A DNA stretch of 64,000 nucleotides from Rhizobium favelukesii. GTDB taxonomy: Bacteria; Pseudomonadota; Alphaproteobacteria; Rhizobiales; Rhizobiaceae. Shown here piece after piece: positions 1-8,079 of this stretch (position 1 is its first letter; every line of letters starts with the position of its first letter). A program made the translations under genes and the position numbers. The stretch spans positions 189,001 to 253,000 of the forward strand of contig NZ_HG916852.1 in the NCBI RefSeq assembly GCF_000577275.2, in the 5' to 3' direction. The notes under the pieces are model-generated. The model had not been told where the DNA came from, made no database searches, and saw only the letters and a program-made list of their open reading frames with translations.

Positions 1-1
1 C

Positions 2-1459
2 GTTGCCTATTATCAGGCCACCGGCAAGCGCAAGCTGCTCGACATCATGTGCCGATTTGCCGATTACATGATTTCCGTCTTCGGCCACGGACCGGGCAAG
101 ATCCCCGGCTACTGCGGTCACGAGGAGGTCGAACTGGCGCTCGTCAAGCTCGCCCGCGTGACGGGCGAGAAGAAGTATTTGGACCTCGCCAAGTTCTTCA
201 TCGATGAGCGTGGCACCGAGCCCAATTTTTTCACCGAAGAAGCGATCCGCGATGGCCGCAACGCCGCCGACTTCCACCAGAAGACCTATGAATACGGCCA
301 GGCGCACGAGCCGGTTCGCGAGCAGAAGAAGGTCGTCGGTCATGCCGTACGCGCTATGTATCTCTATTCCGGCATGGCCGACATCGCGACGGAGTATAAT
401 GACGACAGCCTGACCGGGGCGCTCGAGACGCTCTGGGACGACCTGACGACCAAGCAGATGTACGTCACCGGCGGCATCGGGCCGGCAGCCGCAAACGAGG
501 GCTTCACCGACTACTACGATCTGCCGAACGAAAGCGCCTACGCCGAAACCTGCGCGTCAGTCGGCCTGGTATTCTGGGCGAACCGCATGCTCGGACGCGG
601 CCCGAACCGGCGCTATGCCGATATCATGGAGCAGGCGCTCTACAATGGCGCCATGGCCGGCCTGTCTCTCGATGGCAAGACGTTCTTCTACGAGAACCCG
701 CTGGAAAGTGCCGGCAAGCACCATCGCTGGACCTGGCATCATTGCCCTTGCTGCCCACCGAACATTGCCCGCCTGCTCGCTTCGATCGGCTCTTACATGT
801 ATGGGGTGGCGGAAGACGAGATCGCCGTTCACCTCTACGGCGAGGGAAGCGCGCGGTTCGAAATTGCCGGCACCAACGTCGAGCTGACGCAGAAGACCCG
901 CTACCCCTGGCACGGCGCCGTTCACGTCGACGTCAAGACGAGCAAGCCGGCGCATTTCGCAGTTTCGCTGCGCATCCCGGAATGGGCAAAGGGCGCGACA
1001 CTGGCCGTCAACGGCGAAACGATCGATCTCGGTGCAGTCGAAGTCGATGGCTACGCCCGCATCGAACGCGAATGGCGCGATGGCGACAAGATCGATCTGA
1101 ACATCCCGCTGGAAGCGCGCGCCCTCTGGGCAAACCCGCTGGTGCGGCAGGATGCCGGACGCGCTGCGCTGTTGCGCGGACCGCTCGTCTATTGCGTGGA
1201 GGCGACCGACAATGGCGCGGGCCTGAACGGCATCAGGCTTGGCGAGGACATCGCGGCGACGACCGCGGAGATCGCCGAGCTCGGCGGTGCGGTTGCGCTC
1301 GACATTCCGGTCACGAAGGATGAACCGGATTGGGGCGCGACGCTCTATCGGGCCAAGCCGCCGGTGGCCGAGAAGGCGACGGCTCGCTTCGTGCCGTACC
1401 ATCTGTGGGACAATCGCGCGCCAGGCGAAATGCTTGTCTGGATCCGTTCCGCGACGTAG
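2..1459 (+). CDS. GH127 (DUF1680) beta-L-arabinofuranosidase-type glycoside hydrolase, 5' truncated by window edge
   Basis: The reading frame is open from the first bases of the window, so the N-terminus lies outside; about 485 residues remain, against roughly 640 for full-length family members. The visible part covers the end of the alpha/alpha-barrel, including YVTGGIG and the Cys-rich HHCPCCPPN stretch. In characterised GH127 enzymes that region supplies the zinc-binding and nucleophilic cysteines, preceded by a glutamate as in NESAYAETC. A C-terminal beta-sandwich follows. Known family members release beta-L-arabinofuranose from plant glycans, which suits a plant- or soil-associated bacterium. 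The exact substrate cannot be read from the sequence. The gene converges on the amidotransferase gene downstream. Confidence 0.88.
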   Translation, partial: VAYYQATGKRKLLDIMCRFADYMISVFGHGPGKIPGYCGHEEVELALVKLARVTGEKKYLDLAKFFIDERGTEPNFFTEEAIRDGRNAADFHQKTYEYGQAHEPVREQKKVVGHAVRAMYLYSGMADIATEYNDDSLTGALETLWDDLTTKQMYVTGGIGPAAANEGFTDYYDLPNESAYAETCASVGLVFWANRMLGRGPNRRYADIMEQALYNGAMAGLSLDGKTFFYENPLESAGKHHRWTWHHCPCCPPNIARLLASIGSYMYGVAEDEIAVHLYGEGSARFEIAGTNVELTQKTRYPWHGAVHVDVKTSKPAHFAVSLRIPEWAKGATLAVNGETIDLGAVEVDGYARIEREWRDGDKIDLNIPLEARALWANPLVRQDAGRAALLRGPLVYCVEATDNGAGLNGIRLGEDIAATTAEIAELGGAVALDIPVTKDEPDWGATLYRAKPPVAEKATARFVPYHLWDNRAPGEMLVWIRSAT

Positions 1460-1488
1460 CGCCGGCCATGTCGTATTCGTTCACAATG

Positions 1489-1519
1489 GTCGTCGCCGGT
1501 GCTACCTAGCGGCGGCGAC
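1489..1519. terminator. Possible bidirectional hairpin between convergent genes
   Basis: A 10-bp inverted repeat (1489-1498 with 1510-1519, one G-U pair) encloses an 11-nt loop that holds the stop codon of the leftward amidotransferase gene. It lies between two convergent genes, where a shared terminator is expected, but no U-tract follows on either strand. It may be a Rho-assisted pause or chance in GC-rich sequence. Confidence 0.3.
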
Positions 1520-2245
1520 TGCCTTGAGGAATGGCCGTGCCTCGGCTTGGATCATGCGCACCCAATTGCGACCGATGGCAAGGCCGCTCGCATCTGATTC
1601 GCTTGCATGGCCGGCGGCAAGCGTCGTGTAGCGTTCATGCCAGCCGGGCTCCATCTGCTCGATCGATGCGGCAAATTCGGCTTTCCAGCTATCGATCACC
1701 GATGCGCTGGCTTCGAAGTGGAACTGCGTGCCATAGGCTGCGCGTGCAACGCGAAACGCCTGGTTTTGCGTCAGGCTACTGACCGCAAGGCGCTTGGCGC
1801 CCTGCGGCAGCGTGAAGGTGTCGCTGTGCCACTGGAACGTCGTGAAATCATCCGCGAGGCCGGAGAGCAACGGATCCGTCCGGCCATCCCTGGACTTGCT
1901 GACCGCGTGCCAGCCGAACTCCAGCCCGGCATTCAAATGGTTTTCCGCGCCGTAGGCACGCGCCAGGATCTGCGCGCCGAGGCAGATGCCGAGCACCGCC
2001 TTGTCGGCGTCGGCGAAGTCGCGCATCAGTTGCGCAAGCGCCGGCAGGTACGGATAGTTCTCATCGTCGATCGCGTTCTGCTCGCCGCCGAGCACCACCA
2101 GCGCGTCATGATCGGCAATACTGGCGGGTAATTTGCCGTCGATCCACGGGTGGAAGCGCTCGACCTCTGCTTTGGCCTCGGCCAGTGCCACGCCCAGCGA
2201 GCCGAGCGGCGTGCTTTTCATGTTCTCGATGATGGCGACCCGCAT
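1502..2245 (-). CDS. Class I glutamine amidotransferase-like protein
   Basis: A 247-residue protein of the GMP-synthase-like (GATase1) family. It contains the nucleophile elbow GICLGAQ with the catalytic Cys, and a downstream FHFEAS that supplies the His and Glu of the triad, in the order expected for class I amidotransferases. No synthetase domain is attached, so it may be a stand-alone amidotransferase or hydrolase of the type that acts on gamma-glutamyl or small-molecule substrates. The frame stays open much further upstream, but the start at 2245 is preferred: GGAG sits six bases before the ATG, the protein begins MRVAIIEN like its family, and the upstream extension would overlap the divergent gene at 2363. 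Confidence 0.82.
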   Translation of the reverse strand: MRVAIIENMKSTPLGSLGVALAEAKAEVERFHPWIDGKLPASIADHDALVVLGGEQNAIDDENYPYLPALAQLMRDFADADKAVLGICLGAQILARAYGAENHLNAGLEFGWHAVSKSRDGRTDPLLSGLADDFTTFQWHSDTFTLPQGAKRLAVSSLTQNQAFRVARAAYGTQFHFEASASVIDSWKAEFAASIEQMEPGWHERYTTLAAGHASESDASGLAIGRNWVRMIQAEARPFLKAVAAAR

Positions 2246-2362
2246 CAGCATCTCCAATACGATCTTCGACACGGAGAGGAACACCAAGCGCTGCGCGATT
2301 GCAATATGGATTGCGCCGCGCCACGACGGTTCGTAAACCGGCATGACGAAAGGAAACCTGAC

Positions 2363-2659
2363 ATGAGCGACGAGAAAGCCCGCGTGACGATCCTCTACTG
2401 CACCCAATGCAACTGGCTGCTGCGTGCCGGCTGGATGGCGCAGGAGCTTCTGCAGACCTTCACTGACAGTCTCGGCGAAGTGGCACTCATTCCCGGGACG
2501 GGCGGAAATTTCGAAATCCGTGTCGATGGCGCCCTGATCTGGGAGCGTAAGCGCGACGGCGGCTTTCCAGGTCCAAAGGAATTGAAGCAGCGCGTCCGCG
2601 ATATCATCGAGCCCGGCCGCGACCTCGGCCACGTCGATCGCGCCTCGCTGGAAAGCTGA
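2363..2659 (+). CDS. SelT/SelW/SelH family thioredoxin-like protein
   Basis: A 98-residue protein with the Rdx-family layout: a short beta strand, then a CXXC redox motif (YCTQCNW), a helix, and a C-terminal FPGPKELKQRVRD segment. Both motif positions are Cys rather than selenocysteine. Bacterial members are small thioredoxin-like proteins whose electron partner is mostly unknown. The start has AGGA at a suitable distance, and the gene diverges from the amidotransferase gene. Confidence 0.87.
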   Translation: MSDEKARVTILYCTQCNWLLRAGWMAQELLQTFTDSLGEVALIPGTGGNFEIRVDGALIWERKRDGGFPGPKELKQRVRDIIEPGRDLGHVDRASLES

Positions 2660-2680
2660 GCCTAGATCAGGATGAATTTT

Positions 2681-2692
2681 GGCCGATCGGCC
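2681..2692. repeat. Perfect 12-bp palindrome in a convergent intergenic region
   Basis: GGCCGATCGGCC lies between the stop codons of two convergent genes (2659 and 2711) and is flanked by short AT-rich arms with imperfect dyad symmetry. It could act as a bidirectional terminator or belong to a dispersed intergenic repeat. No second copy was found in this window. Confidence 0.45.
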
Positions 2693-2710
2693 TAGAATCT
2701 GAATCCCCCT

Positions 2711-3139
2711 CTAGTCGTACGGCGAATTGCAGGTTTTGTAGATGCCCTCAAACGTCACGAACCGGTCGGTCTTAGGATTGTAGCTCCGATACTGATTTCG
2801 GCACCAGTCCACATGGAACTGTCGTCCCTGTGCGTTCGGTTGCACTGTGCGCACGGGCGGCGGATCGTAGTAGAGCGGCGCGCGTCCCCGTGCGCCCGGT
2901 CGATAGTAAGTCGGGCCTGTGGCGGTTGGCGGTCGGTAGTTTGGCTGCACATAGGATGGGCGGAACGACTGCACCGGCCCGAAGGTAAAGCAGCCGCGCG
3001 CATCGCACATGGTCGACCCCACACGGACGATGTCCGATTCGCCGTCGGGGGCTGAAAATACGCCGAGTGGCATCGCAACCGCTGCGTAGGGCAACAGGGA
3101 GAAAAGCGCGATCAGGCAGAGATTGTGAAGACCAGGCAT
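2711..3139 (-). CDS. BA14K family secreted protein
   Basis: A 142-residue protein with an N-terminal signal peptide (MPGLHNLCLIALFSLLPYAA) and a Pro/Tyr-rich middle. The C-terminal BA14K domain is recognised by VDWCRNQYRSYNPKTDRF and the closing CNSPYD. The family is named after an immunoreactive 14-kDa Brucella protein and is common in Rhizobiales; molecular function is poorly defined and envelope or lectin-like roles have been proposed. The start at 3139 is chosen because AAAGGA lies seven bases upstream and the signal peptide begins there; the longer frame upstream has no such support. Confidence 0.86.
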   Translation of the reverse strand: MPGLHNLCLIALFSLLPYAAVAMPLGVFSAPDGESDIVRVGSTMCDARGCFTFGPVQSFRPSYVQPNYRPPTATGPTYYRPGARGRAPLYYDPPPVRTVQPNAQGRQFHVDWCRNQYRSYNPKTDRFVTFEGIYKTCNSPYD

Positions 3140-3277
3140 CGGACGATCCTTTCTCACTGCGTATATAGTGCGCCTTGCGCCGATCACTATCGCCTCCTCC
3201 TCAGATTGTGTCGTCGTAAGCACACACCGGCATCAAAGACTTTTTTGCTGCCTGTCAGGAAAACTTCAAAAACCCTG

Positions 3278-3306
3278 TTGACAGCAAGAGGCCACCCCCG
3301 TACATG
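3278..3306 (+). promoter_or_regulatory. Sigma-70-type promoter for tRNA-Leu
   Basis: TTGACA (3278-3283), a 17-base spacer and TACATG (3301-3306) precede the tRNA-Leu gene by about ten bases. This is a consensus -35 and a near-consensus -10 at ideal spacing. Confidence 0.75.
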
Positions 3307-3316
3307 GCTCTCCGTC

Positions 3317-3403
3317 GCCCAGATGGCGGAATTGGTAGACGCGCCAGCTTCAGGTGCTGGTACCCGAAAGGGTGTGGAGGTTCGAGTCCTCTTCTGGGCA
3401 CCA
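3317..3403 (+). tRNA. tRNA-Leu (anticodon CAG)
   Basis: An 87-nt gene with encoded CCA. The acceptor stem GCCCAGA pairs with TCTGGGC (3393-3399), and the anticodon stem CCAGC/GCTGG encloses loop TTCAGGT giving anticodon CAG. It has the long variable arm of class II tRNAs and a TTCGAGT T-loop. Its 3' end is the left attachment site of the element that follows, and insertion preserved the intact tRNA. Confidence 0.97.
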
Positions 3404-3407
3404 TTCC
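3385..3407 (+). repeat. attL: 23-bp direct repeat at tRNA-Leu 3' end
   Basis: The last bases of tRNA-Leu plus four bases beyond it (AGTCCTCTTC to ACCATTCC) recur identically at 7169-7191. Tyrosine recombinases of genomic islands typically use such tRNA 3' ends as crossover sites. Confidence 0.9.
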
Positions 3408-3489
3408 ATTTTGATCGCTAGCCGGATCGAATACTTAAGCCTTTCCAAGATGATGCGCATTGGATACCTTGTAACAAAGGTCTGTAACA

Positions 3490-5210
3490 ATGCGCCTACG
3501 ATTGGTAAGTCCGATGGTCTCGAAAGGCTCCTCCAACGCCTACTTTGTGAAGCGCATACCGGCTGACACTAAGGCCCAGCTGGTGGGCCAAACGCTACAC
3601 ATTCCTCTAGGTGATTCGACGGTGTCCTTCATCGTCACGGCGAGCACACAAAGCATACGTTTTTCGCTCGCTACCTCAGATCCCTCTGTTGTTCGGATCA
3701 GGCAAGCCCGGGCTCTCGCCTATGTAGAAGAGTTCTTCGTCAAAGTACGTGCGGGCCAGCCGGTTGACCTCACAGCGCGGCAAATTGCCAGTCTCGTCGG
3801 GGAGGTTCACGCCTCGTGGGCACAAGGGCCCGATGCTTCTCGAACGCTCACGGTGACGCCAGAGATAGGAACTGTGGACACGGACCACCTCACAGACCCT
3901 GAGCTTGTAATGGAGTGGGAGCAAATGGAGCAAGAGCTTGCCGAGCAGGCATCCAAAGACCCAGCAGCATTTCTTTAGCCAGCCACCAGGAGGCCAGAAG
4001 CTAGGGCAACTTGCCGAACGCATGGGCAGGCCCAAAGGCATTCCTTGCCTATCCAAGGGGTCTATTGCACAAATCACAGCCAGGATTCCCCAAGCCGTTG
4101 CCGAGGGGATGAAGACGGGGGCCAGGAAGCTTGCTGGTGATTATTCCCCCGATGCCAAGCTCTCCGGCTACCCACTGTGGGAAAGCTCTCCACAGACCTC
4201 TACGCCCGCGCCAACGGCCAAGGTCTCCCTCATGGGTCTTGTTGCGCTATGGTGGAATGAAGCCAATGCGGTGGGCAAGTCCGAGAGCACACGGGAGAGC
4301 TACACGAACACCTTTAAGGCATTCAGCGCTTTCTTGAAGCACGATGATGCCGCACGAGTGACGCCGGAGGATGTGGTGGCTTATAAGGACCACCGGCTCA
4401 CCACGCCCAACCCAAAAACCGGCAAGCCCGTTTCAGCCAAGACCGTAAAGGCCAGCGATTTGACGGCCTTCAAGTCCGTCTTTGATTGGGCCGTCGCGAA
4501 CCGCAAGCTTCCCTCGAATCCGGCTACCGGCATCGGCCTAAAGCTGGGCAAGAAGGTAAAGGTCAGGGAGCGCGACTTCACGGAAGCAGAGGCTAGAGCA
4601 CTGGTAACAGCGGCCAATGAAGTCCTTGTCGGGAAGACAAAGCCGAACCAGACCCGATTTTGCCAAACGCTGGGTCCCTTGGCTCTGTGTCTACACGGGT
4701 GCCCGAGTCGGTGAGCTGGTGCAGCTCCGCAAGGAAGATTTCGCTCAGGACGCTTCTACAGGTGCGTGGATCATGACGCTTACGCCTGAGGCTGGCACCG
4801 TGAAGGGTAAGGAGTTCCGCGAGGTGCCGCTTCATGCCCACCTTATCGAAATGGGCTTCATGGAGTTCGTTGACAAAGCACAGAGTGGCTATCTCTTTAT
4901 GACCATCAAGCCGGGCAAATCGTTCCCGGGTGTCTGGCAAAGCAAAAAGAATCGGCTGGCGGAGTTTGCCCGTGAGTACGTGAAAGACCCCAACGTAGCT
5001 CCTAACCACGGCTGGCGACACACCTTCAAGAGTCTCGGCTTCGAGGCGGGGGTACAGGAGAAGGTCCTGGATGCAATATGCGGGCACGCACCGGCTAGCA
5101 TAGGGCGAGCATACGGTAGTGTAAGCCTGAAGACCAAGGTGGATGCCGTGGGACTCTTCCCGCGCTTCAAACTCGAAGACCGAGAGCAGGCACCATTGGG
5201 GCAGGCGTAG
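3490..5210 (+). pseudogene. Tyrosine recombinase/integrase, broken by two frameshifts
   Basis: Three consecutive frames make up one integrase of about 570 codons. Frame 1 (3490-3978) is the N-terminal region, with MRLRLVSPM and a DUF6538-like KGSSNAYFVKRIPAD. Frame 2 (to about 4660) is the SAM-like core-binding domain (ESTRESYTNTFKAFSAFLK). Frame 3 (to 5210) is the catalytic domain with TGARVGEL (Arg), HGWRHTF (His-x-x-Arg), CGHAP (His) and RAYG (Tyr). The breaks lie near 3970-4080 and near 4660. All catalytic residues survive, so decay looks recent, but no single functional product can be made without recoding at both sites. Confidence 0.85.
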
Positions 5211-5414
5211 GGGTCTCATCAACTTCCACAGCTTCCGCCGCTGGTTCATCACCAAGGTAGAGCAGGCAGGCCAGCCAGAAAGCACCACCGCGACGGTCGT
5301 AGGGCACAAGCGCACGGGGATAACATTGGGGTCTATTCTGGTGGGCCGTTGCTAGAGCAGGCGAGAGCTTGCGTAGAGTCCGTTAAGCTTCCTCCGCTGG
5401 CGGATGGCGGCTGA
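5208..5414 (+). pseudogene. C-terminal fragment of a second tyrosine integrase
   Basis: Directly after the first integrase comes another catalytic C-terminus: HSFRRWFIT (His-x-x-Arg), VVGHKRT and, after a one-base slip in a G-run near 5329-5331, VYSGGPLLEQARACVESV with the Tyr nucleophile, ending at TGA 5412-5414. It has no N-terminal part and no start. It belongs to the same broad family as the preceding integrase but is not a repeat of it, because the first copy already has its own HxxR, GH and Tyr. It is probably the remnant of an older insertion at the same tRNA. Confidence 0.75.
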
Positions 5415-5513
5415 GATTTTCCCGATAGCAGGCAGTAAGTGCAGCCAATGCCTACTTACGCACCGAAGCGGCCATTCGCGACTGGCGTTGTCGCCACTAC
5501 AGCGTCGCTCCTA

Positions 5514-5960
5514 TCAGGATCCAACCAGTTCCCTTCCGGATAACTGATCAATCGAAATGCTGAAGAAAATCGGCACTTCAGGTTCGCCCGAACCGGCTCC
5601 CGGTTTGGAGGAGCCGGGCTCCCACCAAAACGAACGTTTCTGCAAAAGGGACCAGGCGTAGAGGCGCTCATTATGCCACTGGGGGGTATCGGGAAGTTCG
5701 TGGTATGTGCCCTCCGCGACAACGCTCTTCCAACGGTGATGTTCACCGCTTGCCTCCACCTGCAAGCATGCATTCGGATTGCTGCGCAGCCGATCAATCT
5801 TTTGCCCGGTCAGGGAAAAGACATAGAGCTTTTCCGCATCGAACGCATAATGAACGGGCACAACGTAAGGACGGTTATCGTGAACACAAGCAAGATGCCC
5901 GACATTGCCTTGTGCTAGGAGTTCTCGGCTCTCCCGCTCGGTCATTTCTCTGACGGCCAT
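5514..5960 (-). CDS. Pyridoxamine 5'-phosphate oxidase-family (flavin-binding split-barrel) protein
   Basis: A 148-residue protein of the small PNPOx-like, FMN-binding family. VGHLACVHDNRPYVVPVHYAFD and LYVFSLTGQKIDRLRSNPNACLQVE match the conserved first half of the split barrel. Such proteins bind FMN or F420, but substrates are rarely known. AGGAGG lies eight bases before the start. It is cargo of the tRNA-Leu element, transcribed against the integrase, and follows the 120-residue gene by 12 bases, so the two form an operon. Confidence 0.8.
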   Translation of the reverse strand: MAVREMTERESRELLAQGNVGHLACVHDNRPYVVPVHYAFDAEKLYVFSLTGQKIDRLRSNPNACLQVEASGEHHRWKSVVAEGTYHELPDTPQWHNERLYAWSLLQKRSFWWEPGSSKPGAGSGEPEVPIFFSISIDQLSGRELVGS

Positions 5961-5972
5961 TGTCGTGGCCTC

Positions 5973-6335
5973 CTAGCTATGGAAAATTGGAACAGAGCGG
6001 CGCGTTCCCCCACGCTTGGTCAAGAGCGGACCGGTTGCCTGTGCCACCTTGTCATCCATGTTCTCCAATGTTGCGTCGAAAAGCTCCTGTGCATAAGCGA
6101 TCGCAGAATCGGCGTCAGCGGACGAGAGCTTGATTTCCTCGCATTTTGACCGCATGGCGCTGCGAATGGCTGAGAGCGCCTGCTGCGCCGCGTGCTTGTC
6201 ACCGGCTTTCATAAGCAGGCTCAGAGAGGTCGCTGCGACAACCTCCAATACCGTTATCCGCCCCTCAATCTCGCCCATTGAAGGAACCGCAAGGTTTGCG
6301 CCGTTCCCGTAACCGTCGCGTTTGGCATTGTACAT
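5973..6335 (-). CDS. Hypothetical protein, element cargo
   Basis: A 120-residue soluble protein with no family recognised. It is Ala-rich and probably mostly helical (EGRITVLEVVAATSLSLLMK; AQQALSAIRSAMRSKCEEIK; AIAYAQELFDATLENMDDK), with a basic C-terminus. GAGGAG sits about six bases before the ATG, which supports it as a real gene. It is the upstream member of a two-gene operon with the PNPOx-family gene. Confidence 0.65.
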   Translation of the reverse strand: MYNAKRDGYGNGANLAVPSMGEIEGRITVLEVVAATSLSLLMKAGDKHAAQQALSAIRSAMRSKCEEIKLSSADADSAIAYAQELFDATLENMDDKVAQATGPLLTKRGGTRRSVPIFHS

Positions 6336-6463
6336 CGCATACTCCTCGTGACACTCGACTGATCCTGTCGGTCGGCAGGTGTCTGCTGCGCGTGGACGGG
6401 TCTTGCTGAATATCGATCCCGAGTGATCGCAGGAGCTTGACCAACTGAGCGGTCACGATTGTG

Positions 6464-6891
6464 CTAGGTCTCGCGGGTTTGAAGGTTGTCGTTTCGGCTG
6501 GCCTCAGTGATCGCAGGTGCTGGCTCCGAGATGGTCTTTAACAAAGAACGCACTGCGTCGCGCTCCCGGCTTCTGGCTAGCGTGGCTTTGGCGGGGCGGA
6601 ACGAGACCCGCAAATGCTGTGGTGACCAGAACGTGTTCCCAACACGCACCGCGTAGTCATAGGACCGTGCCGCCGCCTGAAGGGTGCAGTCACCTGCGTC
6701 TAACCCGCACAAGGCGTCGAATTCTGCTCTCAAACCAGCCAAATCGTCTGGTGAGAAAGTTCCGTTATGATCAAGTCTTGGAAGGGACAACAAGTATCTC
6801 CCCATGTCGGGGCAAGAGCGGTGTGCTCCCAAGCGGCAACGCCCGTTTCAGTGGCTGCCGACAAGCTATAGTATACCTGTAGTTCATTCAT
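6464..6891 (-). pseudogene. Hypothetical protein, probably frameshifted
   Basis: An open frame at 6464-6832 encodes RYLLSLPRLDHNGTFSPDDL and a hydrophilic C-terminus. A second frame overlaps its start and begins at ATG 6891 (MNELQVYYSLSAATETGVAA). The two join smoothly across a one-base slip near 6795 to give about 140 residues, so I read them as one broken gene. No family is recognised. The alternative is a shorter intact gene starting at 6832. Confidence 0.35.
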
Positions 6892-7168
6892 GTAACGCGA
6901 TTTAATGAGGCCCGAACCACGTCCTGCCCAGATGGCGCACGGCTCGGACATAGAAAGACCCTCGGTTGCAAACTATCGGCAACATGATGGAATTCCTTTG
7001 AGTCGTCACCTGCTGCCTTTCATCAGACCACCATCAATTGTCAGGACAAGGCCGGAGTGTGGACATTGGGGAGAAGCTATCGCCCGTAAGCAACAGACCT
7101 TTGTAACAACACTTGCCGTTCACTAAAAATAATGCAATAAAATCAATACGAAGAGGGTCGAAATGCGC
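6892..7168. other. Right end of the tRNA-Leu element, no gene seen
   Basis: This stretch is less GC-rich than its surroundings and runs up to the right attachment repeat. Short open frames on both strands lack ribosome-binding sites and recognisable domains. No tRNA, terminator or repeat was found. Confidence 0.5.
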
Positions 7169-7191
7169 AGTCCTCTTCTGGGCACCATTCC
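7169..7191 (+). repeat. attR: second copy of the 23-bp tRNA-Leu repeat
   Basis: Identical to 3385-3407. The flanking bases differ immediately on both sides, which defines the crossover segment and the right border of the element. Confidence 0.9.
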
Positions 7192-7448
7192 CTAATAAAT
7201 GCAAAGTGAAAGCCGATACCAACGGCTTCCTATTTCTTCCCCGAAAGACATCACCAGCGTAGGTAACGACGCCCGGTCAGGCTGCCGATTGTAGTAACGG
7301 CCGCGATCGCGATTCACGAAAAGCGGGCCGTCGCCCCGGGGCGATGGGCCGGTCGCCGCCGCGATCCTGCCGGCGTGATCATCGCCGGGTCCGGCGTGGA
7401 CATCGACCACCTGATTGCGCGCCATCATTGCCGAGCAGCCCAATAAGC
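7192..7448 (-). other. Possible remnant of a small secreted or lipoprotein gene
   Basis: A leftward frame (stop at 7192-7194) reads SLLGCSAMMARNQVVDV, which resembles a lipobox followed by a mature N-terminus, and later GRYYNRQPD. No ATG or GTG with a ribosome-binding site opens the frame, only TTG codons. It could be a degraded gene cut by the element insertion or simply non-coding. Confidence 0.25.
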
Positions 7449-7722
7449 TCAGCGGACCGGCTGATAGTGTCCGCGTAGCGGCACCTGCGTGCCGGTGCTC
7501 TCCAAGCCGTCACGATCGCAGACGTAGACAAGGGTCGGCAGCCCGCCAGTACGGAAGATCTTGTCGTATCCGCGGCGAAGCGACCCCCGGCAGGTTTGCG
7601 TAGGGATAGACCGAGTGGGCCTGGGTTTCGCCAGCACGCCGCCAGTCCGTGGCGAAGCTCGCTCCCGGCGCTAGGCTTGCGCCGGCCGCCGTGGCTATCA
7701 ACAACACGCTTGCGAACCGCAT
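7449..7722 (-). pseudogene. Small secreted protein gene with one frameshift
   Basis: From ATG 7722 (AAGG seven bases upstream) the frame encodes a clear signal peptide (MRFASVLLIATAAGASLAPG, cleavage near SFA) and reads on through HSVYPYANLPG. The sense then continues in another frame as RRGYDKIFRTGGLP, LVYVCDRDGLESTGTQVPL and GHYQPVR before a stop at 7449. The switch falls at a five-G run near 7588. The joined product would be about 90 residues. No family is recognised. A sequencing error in the homopolymer would also explain it. Confidence 0.5.
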
Positions 7723-8079
7723 CTCGTCGCCTTGCCGGATTTCTGGACTTCATCTTCTCCCACGGATGTAGGCGCGGCGGCGATCCACATCAAGCAATCG
7801 GATCGCTCTGTCGGCCGTCATCTCGAAAGCGTGACTTCGACCAGGCGATTTCCCTGCCGTTGTGTTGTACGGCGGGGATACGCGTCTTGACGACGCAAGC
7901 GGAACGGAGTTTTGCGCGCTCTGCCGTAAGTTGGTCGCAACGGGGAGACGCGAGAGCCTGCAAGCTTCTGACGGTTTCTCCTGCAGATAGTTGCACGAAT
8001 GAAGGCACGGTGCTCTATCCGTGACTTTCGCTATGATCTAAGCAGGCCGGCCAGCAGGCGCCGCAAGAAGGACGGACAC
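7723..8079. other. Intergenic region upstream of purU
   Basis: About 350 bases between the divergent small secreted-protein gene and purU. It contains overlapping open frames without domains or ribosome-binding sites, and no RNA gene or strong hairpin was seen. It presumably holds both promoters. Confidence 0.4.

Larger units (their letters stand above)
3385..7191 (+). mobile_element. Decayed integrative element in tRNA-Leu (about 3.8 kb)
   Basis: The element is bounded by the 23-bp direct repeats at 3385-3407 and 7169-7191. It starts with a tyrosine integrase gene just inside the tRNA, in the usual orientation, followed by a second integrase fragment, a leftward two-gene operon and a probable broken gene. 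There are no replication, conjugation or packaging genes, and the integrase is frameshifted, so the element is probably immobile. The repeat, tRNA and integrase are seen directly; the inference is that this is what deletions left of a larger island. Confidence 0.88.
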
